Of a stretch of 64,000 bases of DNA, positions 22,440 through 32,109 are shown piece after piece. The translations under genes and the position numbers were made by a program. Below the pieces are notes generated by a model, which saw only the letters and a list, made by a program, of their open reading frames with translations, did not search any database and had not been told where the DNA came from. The number at the start of each line of letters is the position of its first letter. Within the stretch, counting starts at the first letter, position 1. This DNA comes from Sthenelais limicola (taxonomy: Eukaryota; Annelida; Polychaeta; Phyllodocida; Sigalionidae), in contig OW804098.1 of assembly GCA_942159475.1 (NCBI GenBank), forward strand, positions 7,478,383 to 7,542,382, written 5' to 3'.

Positions 22440-22665
22440 GTGTATGCATAGAACTATTTGGGATTAGGCAGAAGTGGATATTTACCGATGTCAGCTGCGA
22501 CTGACATCAGTGAATATTCACAACGCCGAGAATCCAAGGGTTGTTCTGTGTTTATTTGACCTCTCCCAGATAACATATGTTAGATTAACATGATCTACAG
22601 TGATTTTGAGGAATAAATAGTTAAATAATCATGTCTTTAGCTTGATTTGCTCCGAAAACATAACC
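22440..22665. repeat. Dispersed repeat shared with 63.7-63.97 kb
   Basis: The blocks GTGAATATTCAC, AAGGGTTGTTCTGTGTTTAT and AGATTAACATGATCTACAG, then TTTTGAGGAAT and TTTAGCTTG, recur in the same order near the end of the window. Non-coding. Confidence 0.75.
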
Positions 22666-22931
22666 CCAATATTAATGAAGAGCTGGAACTATGGAAGATC
22701 AGAAAGCATAGCACAGTGTACCAAAAACTAGGTCAGCCGTGTATTGCCCATGAGCAATATTGCTTCAGTTACTGACCAGCTAAACAATATATAGAGCCTA
22801 TGTTATCTCTATGGGCTGAGCATATCAAGAAATAAATATGTGTATTCCCTTCTTGCTGAAAAAATATCTACTTTCATGAACTGGAAAATATAGTGATCTG
22901 TTTGACTGATAAACACATTGTTTTCTTTCAG

Positions 22932-23045
22932 ATAATAGTGGACAGTATACCCAAGCTTTTCTTGCTAGCTGCTGACAGGTGGATACTGCGTAGTGAACTC
23001 CCAAGTCCTACCCACAGGCCTTGCTACCATGGATTTGTTCAAAAG
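22932..23045 (+). CDS. Candidate 71-residue protein, exon 2
   Basis: Bounded by a strong acceptor (TTTTCTTTCAG) and a good donor (AAG then GTATGT), this 114-nt exon is open in only one frame, phase 0 at both ends. The peptide includes IPKLFLLAADRWILRSE and THRPCYHGFVQK, with a mixed, protein-like composition. It joins exon 1 (19,065) and the stop-bearing exon at 23,627 without frame change. Not a family I recognise. Confidence 0.4.
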
Positions 23046-23626
23046 GTATGTTATAAATTAAATTATCTACAGGAGTTTTATACCATTTAAACACATGGGG
23101 TGGGTACATAATTACCTGCAACTCAGTAATTAATTGTAAGCATCAAATATGAGGGTGTGTATACCGATTCAAATATGCCATAAAACTAATTCTTGTAACT
23201 CTATTCCAACTCTTATTTCCAAGATATTTGCAAATCCAGCATAAAGAAAATTAAGTACTGTAAATCAACATCCCAATGATATGATATGACATGTACTTTT
23301 GATTAGACATTCAGTGTGAGAAATTAATTTTTCCACCAATTTGGCTGCTGAATACAGACATTTACCAGCCTGCACAGAAATTTACTGTCCTTCTCAAATG
23401 GAACAGAGTTATTTTCTTTTTTCTAATCCATGATTTGCAAATAGTTTCCATCTGTAATATTAGGCATATAAACTTAACAAACCAACCTGAGATGTACAAA
23501 TGTTGTGAACCTCATACAATGTTTTTTTATTTTATTACAAGCGCTGGGTAGATAATGTCAAGTATTCAATTGATAACTATGTCCCTTATTAATGATGTTT
23601 AATTCATGACCTGGCCTTATTTATAG

Positions 23627-23662
23627 GATGCTTTCCAGAGCTGCTGGAAACAAATCAACTAA
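23627..23662 (+). CDS. Candidate 71-residue protein, last coding exon
   Basis: After the acceptor CCTTATTTATAG the phase-0 frame reads DAFQSCWKQIN and stops at TAA. Total coding length of the three exons is 216 nt, 72 codons with stop. Three AATAAA signals cluster at about 25,070-25,095, 1.4 kb downstream. Confidence 0.33.
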   Translation, partial: DAFQSCWKQIN

Positions 23663-23960
23663 TCATGGAGGAGCTGCAGGCATCCACAAACACTTGTTTG
23701 GACTTGGTCAGGGTTTGATCAGCGATGGCAATATACTCAGGAATATACTCATATGAACCTACTTGGCATGCCCATTTGAGTAGAGAAACTGGACAATCAG
23801 GACTTACCAGCCTTAAATCCTGAGGACGTATGACAACTATTTCATCAGAAAGACCTGTTACGTAATACCATTGCCCAATGGCACAGGATCCCAACTTCAC
23901 TAGCTCAGGTTCAGACAGCATCAATATACCAGGGAGCTGTACAGTGGTTGTCTCATTCAT
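23655..23960 (-). CDS. Unrecognised minus-strand open frame, 101 codons
   Basis: An ATG-to-stop frame with even, protein-like composition (for example LSEPELVKLGSC and PEYIAIADQTL). It has no domain I recognise, and it overlaps the end of the candidate plus-strand gene. It could be a fortuitous frame, one exon of a minus-strand gene, or an old retrocopy. Confidence 0.2.
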   Translation of the reverse strand: MNETTTVQLPGILMLSEPELVKLGSCAIGQWYYVTGLSDEIVVIRPQDLRLVSPDCPVSLLKWACQVGSYEYIPEYIAIADQTLTKSKQVFVDACSSSMIS

Positions 23961-25235
23961 GAGCAGAAGCTCACCTAATCAAGGCCTCAACCTAAGATGA
24001 CCAACACCTAAATATGTGAAACTTAAAGCAAGAGTACTAAAACATGACAATTACCTGGAGAAATTGGATATACGGATCCCAGACAACTACAACGTTCCCA
24101 GAAAATAACACCTTGAATAGGAAAATCTTGCTATAGACTGGTAATTCAAGAAATTAACTCTGAACCATGCATTATTATGATACTAATGTTTCCTTATGCA
24201 GGCGTCTCAACAGGTTTTTGTATGAGAAATTGACAATCCTATGAGGGATTTTGGTTTTAAATGATATTACTGTATGTATCTGGTACAAGGTTTAAAAATT
24301 ATGTTATCCATAGGTTAACCTCAATTTTCCGTTCAATCATAGATGGACAATATTGCATTATATTTTTGTTCAATCATATATGGACAGGTGAGGGATTCTA
24401 TATAACGCTGTAATGATATATAATTTTACAGTCAGTAGTTTAAGCATTTTTGGCATCAGGTTTGCAAATGCCTATAGAAGAGGGTTAAGGTGAAACAATT
24501 TACCTCATATTAAGGATTTTCATACAGTATTCAACGCCAGGTATATATGGACATTTTATGTCATTATAGGCATCAATTCAGGGCGTTTATGCATCATATT
24601 AGGGTCAAAAATAGGTTAACACCACGCATGTTTTAGGACTATAGGACAAATTTTGGGTGTGTCCAATCGGGTATTATGCCAGGTATTTTTACACTCAAAA
24701 TTGATATTTTAAGGGATGTCCATGCGGTCTAGGAAATGAAATTTTTTAGATTGAAGCTTTAAGAGATTTTTTGATCAGATTTCATGTATCTGGGTGACCA
24801 AATATAGGTTATTATAGTGTTTTGATGACACAAAGACAGAAATATGCTATCTTCTAGGTATCAGCAGTCAGGTTCAAATATATCCAGCTGACATTTATTT
24901 TTTAGGGCAAGTTATATCAATGTTTATCAAAATTTCGTAATACAAAGTTCTTTCAAATATTTCTGGTGAACTTCCAGCTGTGGACCATTAGCTAATAATG
25001 TGTCATTATTTCTAACCATAATGTGTCATTGTTTGCAACCATATTCCCTTATCTCTTGTAGACTTTCATAAATAAAAAATAAAGAAATAAAGAACCTAAT
25101 AACCAAATGAAAGACGTTTATGTGCATTTCCTAGTAAGGATTGAAGCTTATTATGTAATAAAACTGCAAGATTATCAGTCTGATATCTCCATTATTTAGT
25201 TGTATATTGGTTGATGAAATCAGAAGTGTTATATT
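23961..25235. other. AT-rich non-coding stretch with AATAAA cluster
   Basis: Short echoes such as CAATCATAGATGGACAATAT and CAATCATATATGGACAG at 24,335-24,385. Three AATAAA-type signals at 25,070-25,095 could end the small gene upstream. No exon. Confidence 0.4.
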
Positions 25236-25239
25236 GGTT

Positions 25240-26103
25240 GACATCAGATGGACATCAGAGATCCCCGACAGCAGCTGGATATCAGAGATGATATCAGGAA
25301 CAATACTCCTATGACATCAGTTTGATTTCAGTTCCTGATATCGGTGTGATATCGGCTCAATATCAGTACTGATATCAGAAATGATATTGGTCTGATATCG
25401 GCTCAATATCAGAACTGATATCAGAAATAATATCAGTACGATATCGGCTCAATATCAGATCTGATATCAGAAATAGTATCGGTACGATATCGGCTCAATA
25501 TCAGATCTGATATCAGAAATAATATCGGTCTGATATCGGCTCAATATCAGAACTGATATCAGAAATAATATCGGTCTGATATCGGCTCAATATCAGAACT
25601 GATATCAGAAATAATATCGGTACGATATCGGCTCAATATCAGATCTGATATCAGAAATAATATCGGTACGATATCGGCTCAATATCAGAACTGATATCAG
25701 AAATAATATCGGTACGATATCGGCTCAATATCAGATCTGATATCAGAAATAATATCGGTCTGATATCGGCTCAATATCAGAACTGATATAAGAAATAATA
25801 TAGGTATGATATCGGCTCAATATCAGATCTGATATCAGAAATAATATTGGTCTGATATCGGCTCAATATCAGAACTGATATAAGAAATAATATCGGTGTG
25901 ATATCGGCTCAATGTCAGAAACTGATATCAGAAATAGTATTGGTCTGACATCGGCCCGATATCAGATCTGATATCAGATCTGATATCGGGCCGACCGAAT
26001 TTGAGGGTGCAGTCTGATATCGATCGATATCAGATCTGATATCGGGCCGATGGAGCGTCTGATATCGGGCCGATATCAAGGTGATATCGGGTTTCTTGGT
26101 GGG
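25240..26103. repeat. 46-47-bp GATATC satellite array, reverse orientation
   Basis: About 13 units containing GATATCGGCTCAATATCAGA and TGATATCAGAAATAATATCG, the reverse complement of the monomer at 13.6-14.3 kb. It ends in GGTTTCTTGGTGGG; 26,092-26,103 is the exact inverse of the 12-mer that opens the first array at 12,678. Confidence 0.92.
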
Positions 26104-27028
26104 TGGTATAATTACTGCATAACAGACCTCTCGCATTGACGCCTCTAGGGCTCTATAGATCGGTGTTCCGATGCCATTGCTCCATGCTCGATCTGTCTCT
26201 CACGCTTGGCATGCATTCGGGAATACTCAGAGAATGGTTTCTGACCCTCCCACCAGGTAGCGCCACCGTATGATTTGTAAAACATCGCGGGCGATCATTT
26301 TTCACGTTGACTTAACATTAAAATTTAACGATTTTGGAGGAGGGTGGGCGGGACAGTAAGGAGAATGGTGGGCGGGATGGTGGGCAATGTCTGACTTCCC
26401 CTCAAACTCTGCCTCTGGTGCCATCACACTCTCTGGGCGATTGGCAACCAAAAACCGCCTTGAAAGGCGGGCGCAGCAGGCATATTTTGAATCCATCTGT
26501 CACCCCGGGCATCTAGTGTCAAAACCCTACCTATATAGAACTCACAGACATCATCCCGTTCTAGTGTTAAACATACCGATAGTGGACTTCCTTACCCGGA
26601 AATCGCAAGTTTATTAAGTGTCCTCCAACTATTGTCCGAAGAAATAATCCATCTATGCTTTCGAATAGATTATCGATATTCCTATACTATTCCTATGGGG
26701 ATGCGTTGGGACCTGCCGACCGCCATTGGCACCACCTAGTTGGAGCCCTAGGGGAACCATAACGCCAGGCCTAGCGTGATGCAATGTAGCATGGAGCGTC
26801 CCGTACACACAACGGCGGTGGTGTGTGCGGGACACTAGGTAGGAGGGGGCAGGAGAGGGGGGAGGGCGGGGGATCATTCAACGATCTGTAAGGTAAACGT
26901 CAGTCACAAGCAACTCATATATCACAGGAAAAAATATATTCTGGGCGCTGGATTTTTGTAGACCGTCTGTTGCAATTTGTCCTAGATCAAACCCTATTTC
27001 TACTAGACTAAAGTCAATGTGCTAACAC
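26104..27028. other. Non-coding, partly GC-rich stretch
   Basis: Short mixed-frame open stretches (26.3-26.6 kb) show no domain. Motifs like CCACCAGGTAGCGCCACC (26,249) resemble other GGTGGCGC blocks in the window. No exon supported. Confidence 0.35.
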
Positions 27029-27178
27029 CATTACCGGACAAAAGGACTCAACAATGGAAATTGGGAATTATAATTGATTTTATTATTGATAAAATTGATT
27101 TTGATTTGTTTGATGGTAAAAGTATGGTAAAATTGTTGTATAATATAGTAAATGATTTTTGATTTGTTAAAATAAATT
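27029..27178 (-). repeat. Ngaro terminal repeat A, outer copy
   Basis: Matches 27,405-27,554 over 150 bp with few differences, starting CATTACCGGACAAAAGGACT. It forms the 3' end of the element on its sense strand. About 60 bp of other sequence separate it from repeat B. Confidence 0.9.
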
Positions 27179-27237
27179 GATGAGCGGAGTAGGTGATCGA
27201 AGTAGTGAAGTGATGATGATAGGTGTGGGTGGGTGGG

Positions 27238-27404
27238 TGCGTATAAGTCAATGGCAGAGAGGTGAATGAGGGAGTTGTAATGGCGGAGGTGTGTTAAATA
27301 GTGGGTGATAGGTGGCGCACTGGCGCAGGTGAGTGAGTAGGGGTTGATGGGAGTTGAGCCCTGCCGGCAATGATCCCGCCTTAGCTATTCACCAATGCGG
27401 ATAA
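27238..27404 (-). repeat. Ngaro repeat B, internal copy
   Basis: Same 167 bp as 31,749-31,915, from TGCGTATAAGTCAATGG to CACCAATGCGGATAA. It abuts repeat A at 27,405 directly, as expected for the B-A junction that templates circle formation. Confidence 0.9.
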
Positions 27405-27554
27405 CATTACCGGACAAAAGGACTCAAAAATGGAAATTGGGAATTATAATTGATTTTATTATTGATAAAATTGATTTTGATTTGTTTGGTGGTAAAAGTA
27501 TGGTAAAATTGTTGTATAATATAGTAAATGATTTTTGATTTGTTAAAATAAATT
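27405..27554 (-). repeat. Ngaro repeat A, internal copy
   Basis: Partner of 27,029-27,178. The pol stop codon (27,407-27,409) lies inside it, so the last ~50 residues of Pol are encoded by the repeat. Confidence 0.9.
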
Positions 27555-29704
27555 CCCAAAAACCATAAGATGAAGGGATGGGAGTGGTGGGTATAAATTA
27601 TAGGATGTGGTGATGAAATGGCTTGATTCAGCTTTGCATTGACAATGGTTGGTTTCGTTTTGATATAAGCAGTGTACGCGTTCGAGCGCCACCCTATATA
27701 GTTCTTGATTTGCAGGTCACTGCAACCGGCTTTGTGGGCTGTAGTTGCGGCTAATTTGCGTATACTATGCAAAGAATATATTTTATTGTCTATTTGCTTG
27801 GAATCAAGTATTTCTTTCCATACTTTCTTGACATATGTGACTGGGATAGGAGTCGTGGTGTTCGGGAAGACTGCAAAGGCTTGCTTCTGGGTCCTTGTGG
27901 GATCTTGCTCGAACATCTGTTGTACGGCAGAGTATACACAGAACTCTGGAGTTTCCGAATTGTTGAGAGTGACGACTTTCCTGTCATACGCCGTCTGGAG
28001 GTTCTTGGCTGATTTAACTGTAAGCATTATTTGATTTTCACTGAATACAATATCTTCTCTAGTAAGATTTTTTGCAGGGTTGAATGATTTTACTGATATT
28101 GGGACAACTTCGGACTGTCTTATTCCTGCATAATATAGCACTAGCAATATGCAGCGTATGGTTCTACCCAGTGGATCAGTGGAGACTTCATTGATGATTA
28201 TTTTAAACTTTTGTAGATTTAATGGCTGCTTTATCCAAGGGACATATTCTTTGTTTCTGAGGAGCGCTTTTATGGCACATCTAACTTTAATATGGAGAAG
28301 GGGGTCGGTTGGAATACTTCTCTTGTTAAATAATGTCTTTATATGGGACAGATGGTTCTGGATTGTCTTTGGCGAAGGAAGGTATTGTGATAGGTACTCA
28401 ATATAGGCACAAATGTGGACATGGTCAATGTGGTGTATTGGGACTTCAATGTGGCTTGCAAAGGCGAGGAACGTCTTTGCTGCAGACCTATAGTTACCAA
28501 TCGTTCCTCTCGCCCATGCCTGCGTCTGTCTCTGTTCGGCCCTGTGGATCAGATCCTGAAGCTCGGGGCCTGAAATCAAACATTGAACAGTTCTTATCCC
28601 ATATGTTAAGATCAGGGGATCAGGGACAATTGAAACATTAAAATCCCTACAAAGTTTGTTTGCGAGGTTTTCATATTTCCTGTTGAGGTGTGCCCGACTG
28701 AGTGCATCGACGAGGTCATTATGGGCCCCTGGTATATGAGAGACCGTGATTTCGACCTCTCGTTTTGCCTGGATCATCCAGACAATCCGGGCGCTTTCCA
28801 GAAGAACACAGTTTCTACCTCTACCTGAGTTGAGCGTGTTAACCGTTGACATATTGTCGCAAAGGACATGTATGTGTCCTCCATGGTCATGTTCAGTTAC
28901 AAAGTTATCTATTGCTATGGCCAAATTTAATGCTTCCAGTTCAGAGATGTTTGTTACCTCCTCATACTGGTTACATATGCTAATACCATACGCCTGATTT
29001 CCATCTGATGCCCCAATACCGCTCAGGCAGGCGTCTACCACAATAGTCTTTGTATATTCCTTTGCTGGGATTAGCGATTTACCATTCCAATCCCGACAGA
29101 ATTCATTGAACCAGTCTAGATCTTTTCTCATGTCTTGAGTCACAGGTATGCGGCCATTCTTTACACTACGTAGTGCTTCAAGTAAGCGGGATATAAATAG
29201 GCGTGCTGGTTTGATGCACTTACTCACATAGACCAGCGAACCTAGTAGTGATTGCAATTGGCGTTTACTGATACTCTTGAGTTTATAAATGGCCTGGATA
29301 CTTGCTAGTATTTCATCTACCTTTGTTTTAGGGATGGAGAGCGTCATGGCCACAGTGTCTATCTCAATACCCAACCAAGTCGCTTTCTGCGCGGGCTCCT
29401 GTGTTTTCTCCAGAGCCTCTGGCAACCCCAATTCCTGTAACAAAGAGGAGGTTATAGAGTATGCCTTAACTGCTGATTCATAGTTGTCAGATAATATTGC
29501 TATATCATCAAGGTATATTCTGCAGTGGACCCCTTTTGAGCACAGGATTTCCACGATTAGATTAGACACAGTTTGCATATGAAATGAACTTGCGCGGCTT
29601 CCAAAAGGCATCGTTATATCACAATAATATGACCTGTCCCACTTGAAGCACAGTAGTGGCCAATCTAGGGGATCACTACTGAAATTTTTGTCTACAATGC
29701 ACAT
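27407..29704 (-). CDS. pol: Ngaro Pol, C-terminal part: RT, RNase H, tyrosine recombinase
   Basis: The open frame has 765 codons. RT: PFGSRASS block near 34-40, catalytic YLDD at 64-67. RNase H: VDACLSGIGASDG with Asp 224, Glu 255/257, Asp 283 and the HIPGAHNDLVDALSR end at 323-337. Tyrosine recombinase: N-terminal core-binding helices about 395-480, then the catalytic set Arg 529 (AGIRQSEV), Lys 564, His 646 and Arg 649 (LHSIRK), Trp 672, Tyr 680. This enzyme joins the cDNA circle to the genome without target duplication. The tail after about 690 reads into repeat A. The first residues belong to an RT that starts in the frame at 29,692-30,483; a two-base AT change near 29,700 separates them. 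Confidence 0.93.
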   Translation of the reverse strand: MCIVDKNFSSDPLDWPLLCFKWDRSYYCDITMPFGSRASSFHMQTVSNLIVEILCSKGVHCRIYLDDIAILSDNYESAVKAYSITSSLLQELGLPEALEKTQEPAQKATWLGIEIDTVAMTLSIPKTKVDEILASIQAIYKLKSISKRQLQSLLGSLVYVSKCIKPARLFISRLLEALRSVKNGRIPVTQDMRKDLDWFNEFCRDWNGKSLIPAKEYTKTIVVDACLSGIGASDGNQAYGISICNQYEEVTNISELEALNLAIAIDNFVTEHDHGGHIHVLCDNMSTVNTLNSGRGRNCVLLESARIVWMIQAKREVEITVSHIPGAHNDLVDALSRAHLNRKYENLANKLCRDFNVSIVPDPLILTYGIRTVQCLISGPELQDLIHRAEQRQTQAWARGTIGNYRSAAKTFLAFASHIEVPIHHIDHVHICAYIEYLSQYLPSPKTIQNHLSHIKTLFNKRSIPTDPLLHIKVRCAIKALLRNKEYVPWIKQPLNLQKFKIIINEVSTDPLGRTIRCILLVLYYAGIRQSEVVPISVKSFNPAKNLTREDIVFSENQIMLTVKSAKNLQTAYDRKVVTLNNSETPEFCVYSAVQQMFEQDPTRTQKQAFAVFPNTTTPIPVTYVKKVWKEILDSKQIDNKIYSLHSIRKLAATTAHKAGCSDLQIKNYIGWRSNAYTAYIKTKPTIVNAKLNQAISSPHPIIYTHHSHPFILWFLGIYFNKSKIIYYIIQQFYHTFTTKQIKINFINNKINYNSQFPFLSPFVR

Positions 29705-30483
29705 ATATAAGCCCCGTTTCCTAATCCAACAATATCATTCGCAAGGTCGTCTACAGTAGGGAGTCGGTGTTCAAATGTTTCTCCCCATATTGAATTCTTC
29801 CTTACATATTTGTTAATGGACACTTCATCGGGATATGTCATGTCGATTATAACATGGCGTTTGTCCGTGTCCTTCTTTTCCCTTGACATTAATGGGCTGC
29901 AGTGGGTCCAAGGGTGGAAAGGAGGTTTGTCAAACGGGCCAATTATTCCTCCCAGTGAAATCTCAGTTTTGATAAAATCATTGATTTGTCTGGGGTATTG
30001 GTTAGCGCTGGGGTGGTTATCAGCGCCCTCATCCAGGCTTGAGACCGGCCCGGAATACCCAATGGGAAATCCATATTTTAAGAAATCTAATGTCTGTGTC
30101 CCTCCATTTAGATTGGTCAGGTATTTCTCCCAGGCTTTGATATTAAGACCGGTGGGCAAGGGCTGTTTAGCTGATAGGGCGTTAGGCAGACCTGTGTTTC
30201 TGACGGTAGTATAAATGTGGGCTAGATTCTCATTTCCAATTTTAGTAACATGGGGCCAATAGCGTTTGCGGTGATTCCTGATAGCGTATGGGCATATTAC
30301 ATCATTATTGTCATTCTTATCAGATAAGCATATATCAAGGGCTTTTCGGAATAGTGCAGTGTAGTTTGAATCATTACCTACAATGTTGACTGAGGTATCT
30401 GGATTCTCACACTGTGTTTGATCCTGCTTCCGACCCTTTCGTGGCGACAGGGGCGTCTTATCATCATCCCTATCGTTTGCTAG
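29692..30483 (-). CDS. pol: Ngaro Pol, N-terminal part, entered by -1 frameshift
   Basis: This frame is open from a TAG near 30,500 and has no ATG before the RT region. It begins to be useful exactly at the gag stop: a -1 slip on the heptamer at 30,483-30,489 puts ribosomes into it. Early residues are charged (SPRKGRKQDQ). RT fingers follow (SLGGIIGPFDKPPFHPW, then RHVIIDMTYP). The frame is then broken near 29,700, where a TATATA run appears two bases long, giving the premature end ICAL-stop; the remainder of RT is in the next frame. Without that indel gag and pol would form one Gag-Pol. Confidence 0.85.
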   Translation of the reverse strand, partial: LANDRDDDKTPLSPRKGRKQDQTQCENPDTSVNIVGNDSNYTALFRKALDICLSDKNDNNDVICPYAIRNHRKRYWPHVTKIGNENLAHIYTTVRNTGLPNALSAKQPLPTGLNIKAWEKYLTNLNGGTQTLDFLKYGFPIGYSGPVSSLDEGADNHPSANQYPRQINDFIKTEISLGGIIGPFDKPPFHPWTHCSPLMSREKKDTDKRHVIIDMTYPDEVSINKYVRKNSIWGETFEHRLPTVDDLANDIVGLGNGAYICAL

Positions 30484-31658
30484 TTTCCCGTCTGCCTTCC
30501 GCTACCGGCTTGGCCGTTCCCGTGTGCTGTGTGGCTGGAATTGGAGGCTTTAGAGACATTTGCATTATTCTGGCGACGAATACATTTGGCAAAAGGGTGC
30601 TGGCATGATTTGCCTACCCCTTCACAAAAGGAACAGAAATGTAGAAACTTTATACCATTTTCAACGTGTGCGTCTTGATGTTGGCAATTATTCTTACTGT
30701 AATTGTTATAGTTTCTGCACAAAACCTCGTTACCATTTCCTTTACTAGAGTTTGATGTGTCTAAGTTCGAACTAGTATTCTGGGCTTGCCCCATACCACC
30801 ATTTGTAAAGGATATTCTGACCCGGTGTTGGTAGATTCGGGTGTCATCTTGCCAAGTCAGTGTACCGGCTTCCACCTGGTCCCAGATGTACTGGGACCAA
30901 CGACGCACCTGGGTCCATGGTCTCTCCATGGCGTCTTGAGATACATCAACAACATGATTCATAATTGCACTGTAATCTTGTTGCCTGTAGGCGGTACTAT
31001 CTTGTAACAAATTAAGGCAGGCATTAATATACTGACTGTGAGATAAGTTAGCCCTGGCATCTAATTTTTGCTTTACTGTCTTTTCTCCGTCCCGGTCTAT
31101 ATAAATAAATGGTTTAGCGACAATTTTTGCTGAGTGAAAGTTTTGCATTATGTGGCTCTTACCATACAAGGCTCTGGCGAATTTTTTCCGTTCAAACTCG
31201 CGTTCGTAAAAGTCCTCGGCATCTAAGCGCCGCCTTAGAATCTCGGGTGGTTGAAACCTATCCGGTGGCTGCTGGTATTGGTCACTCTCATGGCGGTGGT
31301 ACCGGTCTCTGGGTGGTTCACCGCGGTCACTATACATGGACCCGATAGCACTCCGGGTCTCCCATGCACCAATGTCCTCCCTTGCCGGGGTAGAACTTCG
31401 TGAAAGGCTTCGTTCCCGTCTGGAAGTCTCTTGTTGTATTCTTGGCTGCTCGTGTTGTACATTTCCAGTCACAACCCTGGCCTCGAGAAGCCGGTCAATC
31501 TTCTCGTTCAATTGTGCAACGTCATGCTTCACTGACAGCATGTCACCGCCAAACCCATTGAGTCTATCCTCGAGTTGGTCTACCGTGGGTTTCTTGGAGG
31601 CAGGTGTCCCAGAGGCTGGTAACCTTGCCTTCCGACCTCTCTTTCCTTTACCAGACAT
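30480..31658 (-). CDS. gag: Ngaro Gag-like ORF1
   Basis: 392 codons from ATG (31,658) to TAG. The N-terminus is basic (MSGKGKRGRKAR), residues about 25-60 are heptad-like (VDQLEDRLNG, LNEKIDRLLEA), then a charged Arg/Ser/Gln-rich middle. A capsid-like helical region lies around 150-265. A Cys/His cluster follows at 310-355 (CRNYNN, NCQHQ, FCSFCEG, CQHPFAKC), a zinc-binding nucleic-acid module as in Ngaro/DIRS gag. It would package element RNA. It ends on a -1 slippery heptamer leading into pol. Assignment is by position and composition; sequence similarity among such gags is low. Confidence 0.8.
   Translation of the reverse strand: MSGKGKRGRKARLPASGTPASKKPTVDQLEDRLNGFGGDMLSVKHDVAQLNEKIDRLLEARVVTGNVQHEQPRIQQETSRRERSLSRSSTPAREDIGAWETRSAIGSMYSDRGEPPRDRYHRHESDQYQQPPDRFQPPEILRRRLDAEDFYEREFERKKFARALYGKSHIMQNFHSAKIVAKPFIYIDRDGEKTVKQKLDARANLSHSQYINACLNLLQDSTAYRQQDYSAIMNHVVDVSQDAMERPWTQVRRWSQYIWDQVEAGTLTWQDDTRIYQHRVRISFTNGGMGQAQNTSSNLDTSNSSKGNGNEVLCRNYNNYSKNNCQHQDAHVENGIKFLHFCSFCEGVGKSCQHPFAKCIRRQNNANVSKASNSSHTAHGNGQAGSGRQTGN
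30483..30489 (-). promoter_or_regulatory. Probable -1 ribosomal frameshift heptamer GGGAAAC
   Basis: On the minus strand the gag frame reads ACG GGA AAC TAG. G GGA AAC fits the X XXY YYZ rule for -1 slippage, sits immediately before the gag stop, and slippage leads exactly into the open pol frame (next codon CTA). The same heptamer is known at retroviral gag-pro junctions. A downstream stem could involve CCCCT and AGGGT about 20-45 nt later; this was not computed. Confidence 0.7.
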
Positions 31659-31748
31659 GGTATGTCATCGTAATAAATAGTGTAAAATTGGTGTGTAAAA
31701 GGCGACTAGACTATATAGCACCAAAATCCCAAAATGGGCGGCTACAGA

Positions 31749-31915
31749 TGCGTATAAGTCAATGGCAGAGAGGTGAATGAGGGAGTTGTAATGGCGGAGG
31801 TGTGTTAAATAGTCGGTGATAGGTGGCGCACTGGCGCAGGTGAGTGAGTAGGGGTTGATGGGAGTTGAGTCCTGCCGGCAATGATCCCGCCTTAGCTATT
31901 CACCAATGCGGATAA
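31749..31915 (-). repeat. Ngaro repeat B, terminal copy (5' end in sense direction)
   Basis: Identical in extent to 27,238-27,404. It carries the presumed promoter of the element, upstream of gag at 31,658. Its outer end is 26 bp from the 3' splice site of host exon 2. Confidence 0.9.
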
Positions 31916-31941
31916 AATTGAAAATGACTACTATTTTCTAG

Positions 31942-32109
31942 TGGTGCAAATAACGGCATCAAGTTATGGGTATGTTTACACTCATGTCAGTGAAGTGGAC
32001 CTAACTGGTAAAGACAGCCTTGTGTTCCAAGTACAAGCCCCACATGGAGCCTATGTTGCCCTTAGCACCAATGTGGACACCACAAGCCTGGCTTACGAAA
32101 TATTCTTTG
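31942..32109 (+). CDS. Host gene 1, exon 2: farnesoic-acid O-methyltransferase-like domain, first half
   Basis: Acceptor ACTATTTTCTAG at 31,930-31,941; donor GTGAGT at 32,110. The exon starts with two bases finishing a codon and ends one base into the next. The 55 full codons contain YGYVYTHVSEVDLTG, DSLVFQVQAPHGAYVALST and LAYEIFFG, which match the strands of the FAMeT-like domain (Pfam name Methyltransf_FA): a hydrophobic strand, an F-V-A core with A-hydrophobic-ALS, and the YEI-GG block. Despite the name, this domain in invertebrate secreted proteins is not proven to be an enzyme. The Ngaro element stops 26 bp before it. Confidence 0.82.

Larger units (their letters stand above)
27029..31915 (-). 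mobile_element. Ngaro-type (DIRS order) tyrosine-recombinase retrotransposon
   Basis: Split direct repeats define it: repeat B at 27,238-27,404 and 31,749-31,915 (167 bp each), repeat A at 27,029-27,178 and 27,405-27,554 (150 bp each). Read in the sense direction (minus strand) the order is B, gag, pol, A, B, A, the arrangement known for Ngaro and PAT-like elements, which insert by tyrosine recombinase rather than a DDE integrase. Repeat copies are almost identical, so the insertion is young, although pol carries one frame break. It lies in the presumed intron 1 of host gene 1, in antisense. Confidence 0.93.
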
